This document shows positions 25,200 through 35,800 of a DNA stretch of 64,000 nucleotides, piece by piece. The notes beneath the pieces were generated by a model. The model saw nothing but the letters and a program-made list of their open reading frames with translations, ran no database searches and was not told the DNA's origin. Origin of the DNA: Cheiracanthium punctorium. Lineage: Eukaryota > Arthropoda > Arachnida > Araneae > Cheiracanthiidae. Numbering within the stretch: position 1 is the stretch's first letter; each line of letters begins with the position of its first letter. The DNA lies in assembly GCA_038373885.1 (NCBI GenBank), contig JAWZYV010013030.1, positions 744,001 through 808,000 of the forward strand, read 5' to 3'. Made by a program: the position numbers and the translations under genes.

Positions 25200-27030
25200 T
25201 TAATTTATTTCAAAACTACATATAAAATATGTTATAGTGCTAAATTCATAGGACGAATAAGTCCTCTGATAAATATATGCATCCATGTGAAACCTAATTC
25301 TATAAATTTGTATTGCGTCAAATTTTGAAAGTCAAAGCACTTGAAAATAGAGACGAAAATATTTTTACTGCACAAAGCAATTCAAGGGTTTAAAAAGTAG
25401 TAAATAATTTGTCTAGCAGTGTACTTAAATAGATACAACTACACTATTATTTTCTTCGCTTTTAGACTCTTCCTGAACTTCCGAACTATATCATTATCTA
25501 AAGTGAATTGGATTCTCCTAATTTTTGCTGCATTAGATTTTTTCTGTGTTATCTATCTGTCTTAATAAAATTCACTTTCTCAAATAAATTGCATTCCATT
25601 TCCAGAACAAAGCAACTGAATCTGTGAATGGAAAGAGGCCAAGTTATTTTTGCAATGAAACATTTCTTCTCTTCTCTTTTTTTTTTTTTTTTTTTTTCCT
25701 TCAAGAGAAAGTTTCTTTGTCAAGGTTCCTCTCCCTCCCCTACGTTAACAAGTAGCTTAACTAGTCAAAACTCTTTTGTTTATCAAAGCGATTTAATAAG
25801 TAAGACCGTCTGTTTATATACTATCAACCGTTAAGAAGTTGGTTGTGTTTCGTGTAGTCCATTTTCTTTTAGCCATTTCAAGCATGGATACACAAAGTAC
25901 GTTTTTTCCTATTTCGTCTGCAAGTTGTGAGTAACGTGAAATAAACACCACTGTTAACTAGAAAAACGAAAATTATTTCATCATACTGCACACACAACGG
26001 GTATTGAAAGAGCTATGCGCGCGAGGTAAGATTAAAAAAAAAATGGCTCTCAAGATTTGTTGACCAGAGGGAGTAGTGAGCAATAACTGGCTAACTATTA
26101 CTATATTATGCACATTTCACTAAATTTCTCCTTAATTAATTACCAAAACAGAATCCAGAAAAGATTTATAATAAAACAATAAATGAAACTTTTGCTGATT
26201 AAATAAAAACTCTTTTTTTTTTTCCTCTTTTTTTTAATTTTTAAAATTATATTTATTTTTCCAAAGATTATCAATTAGTGTTTAGACATTTTGAGTTCAA
26301 CTAAATTCTGAAAATTATTGCATTTACGAAATTTTAAAGAACACAATACTCATAAACACCTATGAGTTTATTCCCAATACAGAGAAACATAATTATTATA
26401 GGAATTAATTTACTTGTTCAATGAGTAAAGCAGCTATACAGCAAAACAATAAGCCGCATAAGGTTTTACCACAGGCAGACATTTACGCAATTTTAAAACA
26501 TGCCCTTTATCTCGTCTCATCTGTGGCCTAACAATTTATTCCGAATAGTACTAATGCTAGAAATTTATTTCACTGTTGATACAACAGCTAAATGATTCCC
26601 ATGAAATTTCTCTTTAATCCATTGTTGAAAGTTAACAAGTCTAATTTTTAAAAGAGCTTTAATAACTTAAATCAATTACGTTCTATAAATACCACTAATT
26701 GAAATTTACGCTCTTACCTAAAGCTTCTATTTTCTAAAGCTGTCTTAACTGTTCGGGGGAATAATGATAATTAAATAAAATAAAAAATAAAAAACAGCAA
26801 TTGTTATGATCTAATTATTTTGTTCGAAAATAATTCGACGAATTATATAAAACAACAAATCCCATCCAAGTAATACCTTTCACGTTTATTTTAATTTAAT
26901 AAAGCTGCTGTTTCTGACAATCAGTTTTTGTGTTGACTCTTGTGTAAACAAATGATTAGGCGTGTATAGTCATTCATTTATATATCATGATATTGTTGCA
27001 GGATATTTTGAATAAAATGATGAAATACAT
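25200..27030. other. AT-rich intergenic DNA, no gene seen
   Basis: T-rich runs (about 25679-25697) and AT-rich plain sequence. No paired repeats or coding signals were recognised. Confidence 0.4.
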
Positions 27031-27035
27031 CTTAA

Positions 27036-27742
27036 CCCTTTAACGCGCAGTGTTCCCGCGCTGGGAACACCAAACTCTGACGTTTTGACTGTTGCCATGT
27101 CACGAAGAATAGATTTGATTTCTATAAAAATAGTTGCGGGAACATAGCTCCACGAGAATCCTTTACTTTTTAGCACGTCATTTCCCGTCAAAAAATGGTC
27201 ACGATTATTTTTAACAGCACTGACATCTGCTGAAAAATGGAAGAATGCGAGAACAGCTGGATAGATTGCCCAATGCTGCAAAAAGGGCAGCCGTTGCCAT
27301 CGCTCGACTTAACTACCAGCAAGATGGCGGACGATCGAAACGTTCATCGCGTGCCACAGATCAAGAGACCCATTTTTGACGACAGCTGGCTGTGTGCGGG
27401 CACAGACAGCTGTCGTCAAAAATGGGTCGGGAGTTGCGTTGGGGGTTTAGTTGCGGGAACATAGCTCCACGAGAATCCTTTACTTTTTAGCACGTCATTT
27501 CCCGTCAAAAAATCGTCACGATTATTTTTAACAGCACTGACATCTGCAGAAAAATGGAAGAATGCGAGACAATCTGCAGAACAAAACATCTGCAGAAAAA
27601 TGGAAGAATGACGACAGCTGGCTGTGCTCGCGCACAGCCAGCTGTCGTCAAAAAAGGGTCTCTAGATCTGTGGCACGCGATGAACCTTTCGATCGTCCGC
27701 CATCTTGCTGGTAATTAAGTCGAACGATGGCAACGGCTTAGT
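27036..27742. mobile_element. Rearranged piggyBac-like MITE with internal duplications and palindromes
   Basis: The left end is TTAA plus CCCTTTAACGCGCAGTGTTC, matching the copy at 6131-6534. The block 27133-27255 is repeated directly at 27449-27570. The block 27291-27364 reappears inverted at 27660-27739. A 60-base near-perfect palindrome (27368-27427) and a second hairpin with an about 19-bp stem (27609-27650) occupy the junctions. The right TTAA terminus is missing, so the right boundary is where similarity stops. No transposase is present; the 98- and 75-codon frames here are incidental. Confidence 0.75.
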
Positions 27743-27759
27743 GACTAACTGCTTTTATA

Positions 27760-28380
27760 GTATATAGTTTAGTTTTGCGATACATTTTATAACAAACTCT
27801 TTTTGAAAGCTTCCGAAAACAAATAAAATTTAAAACCATGAAATAATTAATAATATTTGATGACCACTAAAGATTACATCACATAATCATGCGTCATATG
27901 TTAACTAAATAAATTCTGTCACAAAGCATCAAAAAATTAAGTTGGGAATCATCATACTCTGCCATATTAATCTGCCATTCTCTGCCATTATAGAGTTTAA
28001 GAATGCATCGCCAACGTGTTTAGTTGAAAATTCTCGCAAATAATTTGCATATTAATATGAAAACATGCGATTGCATTTAAAAAGGATATTTTTTTACAAG
28101 GTTTGCTTGTGCACAAGGTAAAAGAAGTAAGTAGTTAACAAAAATAGAAAAAAAAATTGCTGGTTTTTTTTTAAAATTGAGATCCACTGTCTATCTTTTA
28201 GAACACCTTCTGAAGTGGTATCCATAACTGCAACAGAAATCATTTAACATTTCTGACGATATCTAAATGTGAATATTAGATGCAAAGAATTTACTATACT
28301 TTTCAATTGAACGTCGATGAACATTCGAACATGTCACATAAAAGGTTACGCTGGAAATTGAGCACTTAGCATTCATTCTG
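27760..28380. other. AT-rich intergenic DNA, no gene seen
   Basis: Plain AT-rich sequence with no repeats or open frames of note. Confidence 0.4.
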
Positions 28381-28384
28381 TTTC

Positions 28385-28640
28385 AACCTACGTTATTTAA
28401 TCTTTTGTCCAGGAATGAATTCCTTCTGGTTCCAGGAATGCTCGGTCTTTGCACATCTGTGAAGCTCTTTGCCCCTTGAACCCCCAGCAAAAGGAACCGA
28501 GAATTTCCTGTGTAGCGGTTCTTTTCAGCGAAACGGCTAATGAAAGAAGACCGTGCAGAGTGTGGGAAAGATTTCTCAATCGACTGACCAGTTATCTACG
28601 GAAAACGCGTCTTATGTACCAAGTTCTTTGTTCGTTTTGA
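28385..28640. promoter_or_regulatory. Candidate regulatory island with a Su(H)/CSL site
   Basis: A non-repetitive, GC-richer segment 4 kb upstream of the ephrin promoter. TGTGGGAA (28561-28568) matches the CSL/Su(H) consensus YGTGRGAA of Notch-responsive elements. Short overlapping frames on both strands show no known domain. Regulatory function is inferred. Confidence 0.3.
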
Positions 28641-28758
28641 TCATTCAACACGCATTTTTGGAGGGTTTCTTATTAGCCAGGTATCTGTTTAACAGCAGAC
28701 GATCTGCCTGGATATAAGCAGCCGACTACTATCCTCTATTAATTTATATGCAGTAATA

Positions 28759-28995
28759 CAGTGAAACCTCCCAGGTTGGACATTTACATAAATTGGACAC
28801 TTTTTAGGAGATTTCACGATAAATCAGTCTCAGCCTATATCAGTGGAAGATTCAGAGAAAAAGTTAGGGGGCTTCAGTCCCCTCTCCCCGCCCCCCGCAA
28901 AAAAGACATTGCTTAGGGGGGAACATTTTGCTTCACTGCCCACTTTTTATTTGTGTCCAATGAGCTTTTCTTTTATTTCTTTCTTTCTTTCTTTT

Positions 28996-29027
<32 letters not shown>

Positions 29028-29597
29028 TGTAAAGTTATCCCATGTCAAAACACGTTGTTTTAGACTTGGGTAACATTTTGTTTATACTCTTGTTTTTTTT
29101 TTTTTTGTTTTTTTTTTAATTAGCCTCTCCCCAAAAAAGCTTCTGAATTCACCTCAGCATATATGTTTATTTATACTTCTCTCCTGAAAAAGAGGCATTC
29201 TTTTTATCTAAAAAAATTAAAAAAATACATATTTATTTATATTTTAAGTTTGTATACTCAGTTGAAGTAATAGTTTTCATCGATTAAAAACTAATAATTA
29301 AAGACATTAATAAGAGTAAAGTATGCATAGAGAGAGATAAAGAGCAATGGCGGATACACACAAAATGTTTTTAGAAGGGACTTATTAAAAAACCAAAAAC
29401 TTATTTATTTCTAACGAAAGTAGAATAAAGCAACGTTCCTTGTCTAAATTTAAAAAAAAAAAAAAAAACTCTCTTTCTCTCTCTCTCGCTCTTTTTAAGG
29501 AAAAGGACAATTTTCTGGAGTGCAAAATATGCCTGTAATGCCACATACGCCTCTATGAGTTGGACTCACAGGTGTTCAATTTTCGGAAGTCCATCTG
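28759..29597. mobile_element. Tigger-like element interrupted by a hAT element
   Basis: The left end is CAGTGAAACCTCCCAGG and the right end complement CAGATGGACTTCCGAAAA; TA lies outside both (28757-28758 and 29598-29599). The sub-terminal GTTGGAC and GTGTTCAA motifs are shared with the copy at 17144-18455. The interior holds a hAT element (28841-29156) and perhaps a second, more decayed one beginning CAATGGCGGATAC at about 29352. Confidence 0.7.
28841..29156. mobile_element. hAT-like MITE nested in the Tigger-like element
   Basis: The left end is CAGTGGAAGATTCAGA and the right end complement TGAGGTGAATTCAGAAG. An 8-bp target duplication is nearly perfect: GCCTATAT (28833-28840) and GCATATAT (29157-29164). 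The interior is pyrimidine-rich low complexity; the 76-codon frame there is poly-phenylalanine and not a gene. Confidence 0.7.
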
Positions 29598-30169
29598 TAC
29601 TTTTAATGCCTGTGCTGTAAAGTCCTTCTATATACTATACTTATTAAAAATAAAATTTTGAAAAATTATTTAATTTTTTTTTAAAAAAAGAAATGTTTAT
29701 GTAAATGCATCATTTAAGGATTTCTCATAATTTAAAAATTTTACGCATTTTTATCCTTTATTAATATTTATTTCGGCGCGCATTTCGACATGGATGATAA
29801 ATATGGAATTACTATTGCCGTAACAGAATTGCTCAGAACCGATCTTCATGTTTGACATCTAGCAAAATGAATGGGAAATATTTTCGTTGTAGAGGAGGGG
29901 AGGCGGGGAACTTGATTTCTTTAAAACACATATACCGTCAGAACACAGATTTATTTACTCCTGTCCCATAAACAACTCACAGAAACGAAAGAAAGTAAAT
30001 AATGCTCATTTAAATGAAGAATATTACAAATCAAATAGCCGAGCATAATCGAATTCTCGCTGTCACACCTTCTACAAATAATAACTGGCAAAAAAATAAA
30101 ATACATTAAAAAAAGGGAAGGTAACAAATATAAAAGTTTTTTTTCTTCTTTTTTTTTTTCTGATGTTAT

Positions 30170-30400
30170 CTTTTTGACTCCTGAGTCTCAAACGCGTCGC
30201 CGTCAACACAAGAGTGAGAGCGTCGTCCTCCCATTGGCCAAGAGTTGGAGTTCCCCCGAGGGCGCTCTTCATACACACACGCACGCACTCCGCAACTCAC
30301 CTAGGGAAAGTAGTGGAACTCCCAACGTTGGCAGGTTAGCGCCCTCTGAAAGGAGAGACCGTGGCATGAAGGTTGGGAGAAACATTTGATCGGGAATACT
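30170..30400. promoter_or_regulatory. GC-rich island 2.1 kb upstream of the ephrin promoter
   Basis: The island stands out sharply from AT-rich flanks. It holds a CCAAT box (CCATTGGCC), a CAGAGGGCGCTA sequence on the minus strand that matches the CTCF core AGRKGGCRS, and several CpG-rich words. On the minus strand CTCTCCTTTCAG at 30346-30357 and AG/GTGAGT at about 30300 would bound a 45-base mini-exon. Promoter, insulator or exon are all possible; the sequence alone does not decide. Confidence 0.35.
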
Positions 30401-30945
30401 CTGCATGTAAAAAAAAAAAAAAAGTGATGATAATTTGTGCTGTTTGCTGAACGTTCAACAAAATGTAATAATTATTTAGAGAGAACTCGTGAGTTAGTTA
30501 GTTAGCTCTACTAAAAATTCATTCCCCCCCCCCCCCAAACCGCGAGCTTATATTTCGTGATAATTCTCTTCAAAACAATCGAATGTTTTTCTCCTCCGGA
30601 AAATATGATTTTTATGTATGATTTTTGTATGCATATATTTTAAGAGCTGTCCCGGATCATTTAAAAATAGATTGTAGTTTACATAATTAAGATATAGATA
30701 AGTAGGAAGTTTCCTCAAATGTTGTTCCACTATTTGCGATTCAAAGTCTCAAGTAGGGAAGCAACGTCGGCCACATAAGGGGTATATTTTCCGATGCGTC
30801 TTTTCTTCGTTGAGAGTGAATGGGTTAAGCTTGAGTTCAAATTTAAAAAAAATAAGAACGAATAAAGAAGATGAACGACCCTTCGCTTAGGAAAAGTTTG
30901 GCGAATTCATTGTCCTTTCCCCGTTGATACTTTACTGGATCTGCG

Positions 30946-31141
30946 CAGGGCCTTATTATCGCATGGGCAAATCGGGACTTTGCCCAGGGCCCCCGGCTCG
31001 AAAGGGCCCCCATTTTCAAATGTTTTTCTGAAATATTCTTTTTTATTTCAAAATTTTATGAAAAATAAAACAAATTTCATAGATGGGGGTCCCCCAATTT
31101 CATCAATGCCCTGGGCCCTTGTTGGTCATTATCAGGCCCTG
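30946..31141. mobile_element. hAT-like MITE with perfect 8-bp target duplication
   Basis: The ends are CAGGGCCTTATTATCGCATG and the complement of CAGGGCCTGATAATGACC. GATCTGCG is duplicated exactly (30938-30945 and 31142-31149). The length is 196 bp. The 84-codon plus-strand frame across it (30980-31234) is a by-product of the element. Confidence 0.88.
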
Positions 31142-31623
31142 GATCTGCGTCGATTCCCGCCCTTCATAATGTCTCTTCCTACTCAAATTTCCTTTTTCTT
31201 CATGTTGTATCGACTCTTTTCGTCAGGCATATAAAAAAATCAAAATTGTGCGCAGTAAAAATTAATTTTATAAATAGATTTTGAAAGAAGGACTATGATA
31301 CGCATTTTATTTCCTTTTATATCGGGTCTTTCTTTTTGCATGGATCATTTTGTTAGGTAAATTCTACTTTGTTTTATCGAATCATATGTTTTTGCCTTTA
31401 TAATTGTAATAAGTGTAGATAATTTATTTTTTACTGTACCATTTCTACAAATAAAATGTAGCTTCAAACATATTGCTTTGACATTAAGTTCATTTAAATT
31501 AAATTAACAATTACGTGGCACTTAAATGGCTCTAATTGATGTTCTCCTGAGTCCACTGAATCATACATTTTGCCTTTCTGTAATGCTTAATTGGTATTTA
31601 CAATTTCTATGTGCAAAAAAGAT

Positions 31624-31685
31624 TTTGCATTGAAGACGACGAGTGACAGCTCGTCGAAACCGGTCTGCCCGACTTTTGTTCGTTA
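31624..31685 (+). ncRNA. Possible degenerate hammerhead-ribozyme-like motif
   Basis: TTGAAGA (31630-31636), a spacer C, a 6-bp stem GACGAG/CTCGTC with a six-base loop, then GAAAC and ACCGGTC follow the order CUGANGA - stem II - GAAA - stem III - cleavage C of the hammerhead ribozyme. Hammerheads of this kind occur in Penelope-like retroelements. The required first C of the core is a T here, so if related it is probably inactive. Stem I is weak. Confidence 0.25.
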
Positions 31686-31689
31686 TTTG

Positions 31690-32465
31690 GTGGATGCAGC
31701 ATTGTTTTAGCATTTCTTTCATTATTAAGAAGTCATTTTTGTATAAAGTCAATATTTATTTATTTCTGTATTTTGCTTTGTGCAAATAAGACTTCCCGAT
31801 GCTGTTAGTTTTATGTAGCGAGGTAGGTCCACGGGAACCACTTCTACGTTATACCAGTGCGTGAATGATAACTATGGTATTATATATTTTCCCTTTGATC
31901 TAGGGGGGCATGGCCTCTCCCTGCTGATAGATATGAGCGCCCATGGTGAGGTTTTATAAGAGAGTCCAGAATCAGGAGATCGAGCACAAAACCCTGAAAA
32001 AATATTTATTTAAAAACAAATAATTTATATCCATGCATATGCAATCATATAATCGTTTCTAGATAGCTTGAAACTGTTACTGTTGCTGTCCTTATACCAC
32101 TATGAACAGCTAAAATTTACTGACAGAGGTCTGATATCTGCATATAAGGTAATATTTATTACTAATTATGATTGGAAGTAAAACTGTCTAATGCTGTGAA
32201 AATGTAAGTTATGCAACTCCTCAATAATGCAAAAATTTGAATTAGATTTAAATGATTATTTTCAACTGTCCGTAGCTGCATTTGTAACGTAAATTAAATT
32301 TATTTATCTCTGCATTAGCTTCCCGGCAGCAAGAAATAAACTGATCCACTTGTTGCATCCAAAATCTCTGTTACTCCCATACCTTGGCGATAATCACGCT
32401 CTCCCTTCGCCAAGCGTGACGCCAGGGTTCTTCAGGCCTCAGACCTGTGGCAAACCTATAACCTC
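31690..32465. other. Immediate 5' flank of the ephrin promoter
   Basis: AT-rich until about 32340, then rising GC towards the promoter. No gene or element is recognised. Confidence 0.4.
32383..32414. promoter_or_regulatory. Inverted TTGGCG/CGCCAA pair upstream of the ephrin initiator
   Basis: CTTGGCG (32383-32389) and its exact reverse complement CGCCAAG (32408-32414) lie 60 to 91 bases before the predicted start site. The half-sites resemble NFI or E2F-like half-sites. Symmetric paired sites at this distance suit a proximal promoter element. The factor is a guess. Confidence 0.3.
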
Positions 32466-32506
32466 TTGGGCTCAGTCAAAACCAAACTCGTCCGCAGACA
32501 AGTCGC
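32466..32506 (+). promoter_or_regulatory. Initiator plus DPE core promoter of the ephrin gene
   Basis: The sequence TCAGTC at 32472-32477 matches the arthropod initiator consensus TCA(G/T)T(C/T). Taking its A at 32474 as +1, positions +28 to +33 (32501-32506) read AGTCGC, which satisfies every position of the DPE functional range set. DPE promoters need exactly this spacing and lack a TATA box; none is visible at -30. The surrounding 32370-32550 is clearly richer in GC than its flanks, as promoters often are. It lies 244 bases before the ephrin ATG on the same strand. The motif match is seen directly and its use is inferred. Confidence 0.55.
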
Positions 32507-32717
32507 GCCGGTTCGCAGCTTGGAGAAGTCTTTATTACCTTGTGTGGTTGTAGTAATATTTTCACAACAAATGCGCTTTTTTGTTTAAATGTTCCCAAAC
32601 CTTGTTCTGCAATAGTGATGAGGACTACGGTGTACCACAGGCGGTTGCTGCTATGAAGAACTGAGTTGATTTGGCATCTTTTTTGTTTGTTTGTTGTTTT
32701 TGTATCTATCCGGCAAC
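32474..32717 (+). other. Predicted 5' UTR of the ephrin gene
   Basis: This stretch runs from the predicted initiator to the ephrin ATG and is assumed to be one unspliced leader. It contains a minimal upstream ORF, ATG-AAG-AAC-TGA at 32653-32664, which could slightly damp translation. It also has a T-rich run just before the ATG and an in-frame TGA at 32667. A T-rich run ending without a clean AG leaves an additional 5' UTR intron possible but unsupported. The 5' end is inferred from core promoter motifs only. Confidence 0.4.
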
Positions 32718-32827
32718 ATGCAATGGATTATACTTGCGATGTGCCTGCTGGCGATCTGGGAGTCCATGCCACTGAAGGTGTCAGCTATTAAGCTGGCTGA
32801 CATATACTGGAATTCTTCGAATCCCAT
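32718..32827 (+). CDS. Ephrin, first coding exon (signal peptide and start of receptor-binding domain), partial
   Basis: Ephrins are secreted, membrane-tethered ligands of Eph receptor tyrosine kinases and act in contact-dependent axon guidance and tissue boundary signalling. The exon reads 36 full codons. Residues 1-23 form a signal peptide (Met-Gln-Trp, then a hydrophobic run IILAMCLLAIW, and a plausible cleavage after Val-Ser-Ala). Residues 24-36 read IKLADIYWNSSNP, the conserved first strand of the ephrin ectodomain (YWNSSNP is near-universal in vertebrate ephrins). The exon stops after two bases of the next codon (AT) at a consensus donor GTAAGT (32828), so the next residue is Ile or Met. 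Arthropod ephrins have an Ile-Phe-Arg stretch here, which fits. The ATG has a good context (GGCAACATG) and an in-frame TGA at 32667-32669 rules out an earlier start. No later exon (cysteine-containing ectodomain core, GPI or transmembrane tail) was recognised in this window. The family call is strong. Which paralogue it is cannot be told. Confidence 0.86.
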
Positions 32828-32829
32828 GT

Positions 32830-35800
32830 AAGTTTTCAAGATTTTTCTTTGGTATCCATTTTTGGATATGCAAAGTATCACACTTGGCTTGCAAAATATA
32901 AATGATGCGTTAATTGAAACCTTGCTTAAAGGCTCAATGTACAACTTAAACGAGTGCACATCGTAAAGAGATCAATTATCTCGCATCTGACCTAATGAGA
33001 TAAGATCTGATTATGGAGACCTAATGTGTTTCCAAAAATAATTCATTATTCGCCGATTTTTGTTCTTGGTGCTTTATTTAGCCTTATTTGGGTTAGCTCC
33101 AAAATATATTAAAAATAGTTTCAGAGTCTTACACAATCATGGAATTTCAAGTTGTGTGACATTTCTTGATGTCATCTTAGTTCTTAAGATTTAACTCTTT
33201 CTTTTCGTAGACCGATGTGAATTACCCAGCTGTCATGTGCATTACTCTCTGCGTTAACATAGAGAGAAAAGTTTAAGACTCGGGAAATATTAAATGAGCT
33301 GGTAGATGAAAATAAAGACTTCTACTATACCGAATCGTATTTTAATTAATATATTTTATTTATCAAAAGAAAGCCAACGCTTAAGGTATCAACATTTTAA
33401 AGAGTTAATTTTAAGTTCGACAGTTTTTATCGTCTGCTTCTCAGCTGTTCCAGGAACATGAATGAGCTAGGTAGCTCTATGTATTGATATTGCCGATTAA
33501 AGTTTTTAATCTACCCATAAAAATTTTATTTATATAATAATAAATATCTAGGAGTATGAAAATATTTTAATAGATTGGATGATTTTACTTGCTGTTTTGA
33601 AAGCTTTTATGCGATGAAAGAATTTTAAATGAAGTTTAAAGCATGCATATTTTACTAGAAGAATTTATTTAGGGTATTGGTATTAAGGTCGGCATAGTTC
33701 GTAGTCAGCAGAACTTGGAAAATTACACTATCGTTTGCCACCTTGTAGCAATGTACTGTAAAATCTGACTGCTATAATAAACTTAATTTAAAATTTCTCC
33801 ATAGCATTACAACTTTCAAAACAGCAAATAAAATTATCCGATTTATTAAAATCTTTCTGGGAGTTTTGCTGCATACTGAATGAAATATTATCTACCGATT
33901 GCGTTGAAAGTAAATAAATAAATAAAAAACTAGTTAAAAATGATGTTACTGGATCTACTGATTAACAAAATCAGGCTTTAACAGTTATCGGTTAAAATGC
34001 TACTATCGTCTTTTTCAAGGCTTCTTGTGTGCTTTTGTTTAGATTGTGAGTATCGTGTTACTCTTTACTGTTTTGAAAATGCCTCTGACTCATTTGCATT
34101 TGAATCACGCAGCAGATTTTATCGAACGTCAGCCATTCAACTGTATTACGACTGTTAAATGGAATTTTTAGGCATAGCTTTACAACCTTTTTCAAAAGCG
34201 GTGTTATTTTTTATATCTTGTAAAACTTTTTGGTGATCTCACGTTTTCATCTAAAAATGCATTAATAATACCAAATATATGATGTATGATGCTTATGTAT
34301 TTTTACAGAAAAAATAACGTTGATTTCCATGGCATCGAATATTTTAAATTTTTTGTTTTCATTTAAAAAATCTAAATTTAACGGTTTTTCTCAACGGGGA
34401 AAAAGAAACATTCTCAGAAAAAACCTACTCTTTTAATATAATTAACAATAAACAACGGTGCATCACTAAACAATCAGTTTTGTTTCTCATAAAATATTTG
34501 TTATATTTATTACTAAGAGTATTATTTAACTTTAAAATGCTTTTCTTTATAAATGCAAGTGGTTTTACGAATTAATTGAACGGTTTAATTAAATAGTGTT
34601 ACAATTACTTAGTAGCTATTTTGAATTATAAGATTTTTGGTGGCATGTTTTTAAATTACATTGTTAATCTTATGCAATTAATTATCTGAATTATTCACGT
34701 TTCATTGAATCTGAGTTCCTGTAAGGTTGCTTTTACTGCAGTTGACAATCGCAGTGATAGTTAAGTTGATAAATCATTCTATGCAAATTGTTTCAATAAG
34801 TGAATTTTAATGCAGCGACAAAATATATTTTGCAAGTTTAAAAAATAAACCGGCGGAACTGGCTTAACAAACTAAGAGTGCCGAGGTTACTGTGGGGAAG
34901 CATGGATGCTTCGTCCAGTCATTCAGCGATGCGCTCGTTTTTCTAGCTGAACTAAAAGTTATTTTAAATTAGTGTTTCAAATCGTTATTAAATTATTAGA
35001 TTAATAAAATCATCTAGTGTATTTTTTATGTTTATAGTTATTTTCTGATAGGAATTCTATTTATAGTGTAAATTCTCTAATAAGCTAAAATTTATTATCG
35101 AGTAAATTATGAAAGATTTGATAGAGTAATATCAAAATAAATAGGATGCAGAACTAATTTATTCACCACACATTATTTTGCCTTTACTTTGAAACAAAAT
35201 TTCTCGTTTTATTGTAACATCCCAATCGCGTATACAATTTATTTGAGATGGTGAGAACAAAATCAATTTCTTAAAACAATAGTAGACCTCATTTAACAGT
35301 CCTATTTTTTAAAAACAGAGTCAACCCTATACAGTCGTTATAATGAGCAATCCCTATCTAAAAATTTCTAAAATATATCTATTTTTAAGAAACGATGAAT
35401 TAAAAAAACCCCGTAATTAATGTACCTCACCATTAATAAATATTTTCTAACTCTTCTATTAAATAACGTCACAAAATTCGTACTATCTTTAAATGCTTAA
35501 GAATAAATTTAAAGAACAATTTAATTAATTTAGTATAACAGACGTACCAGAGTTAAATACTTAAGCTTCGGGAATCTAAAATTATTTTCTGCTTCTGTTA
35601 ATCTGGCAACTGTGTGGCGAAATTTAAATTGTTTGGCAGTTCGCTGGCCATAAACTGTAAATTTTAATTTAAAAAAATCAGCTTGTATGTTTGTCAACAC
35701 GGTGAGATGAAATATTCAGTGATACTAAACATTCTAATATGTCAAGGATTATGTATGGAAGTATGCAGAGTTGTTTAATAGAAATCTTAATGGGAAATGA

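Noticed and set aside
28843..29073. 76-codon frame ending in poly-phenylalanine
   Set aside because: It lies inside the hAT element at 28841-29156 and is low-complexity.
32651..32959. 102-codon minus-strand frame
   Set aside because: It is the antisense shadow of the ephrin exon and its flanks. The plus strand has start context, signal peptide, family motif and splice donor, while the minus frame has no known domain.
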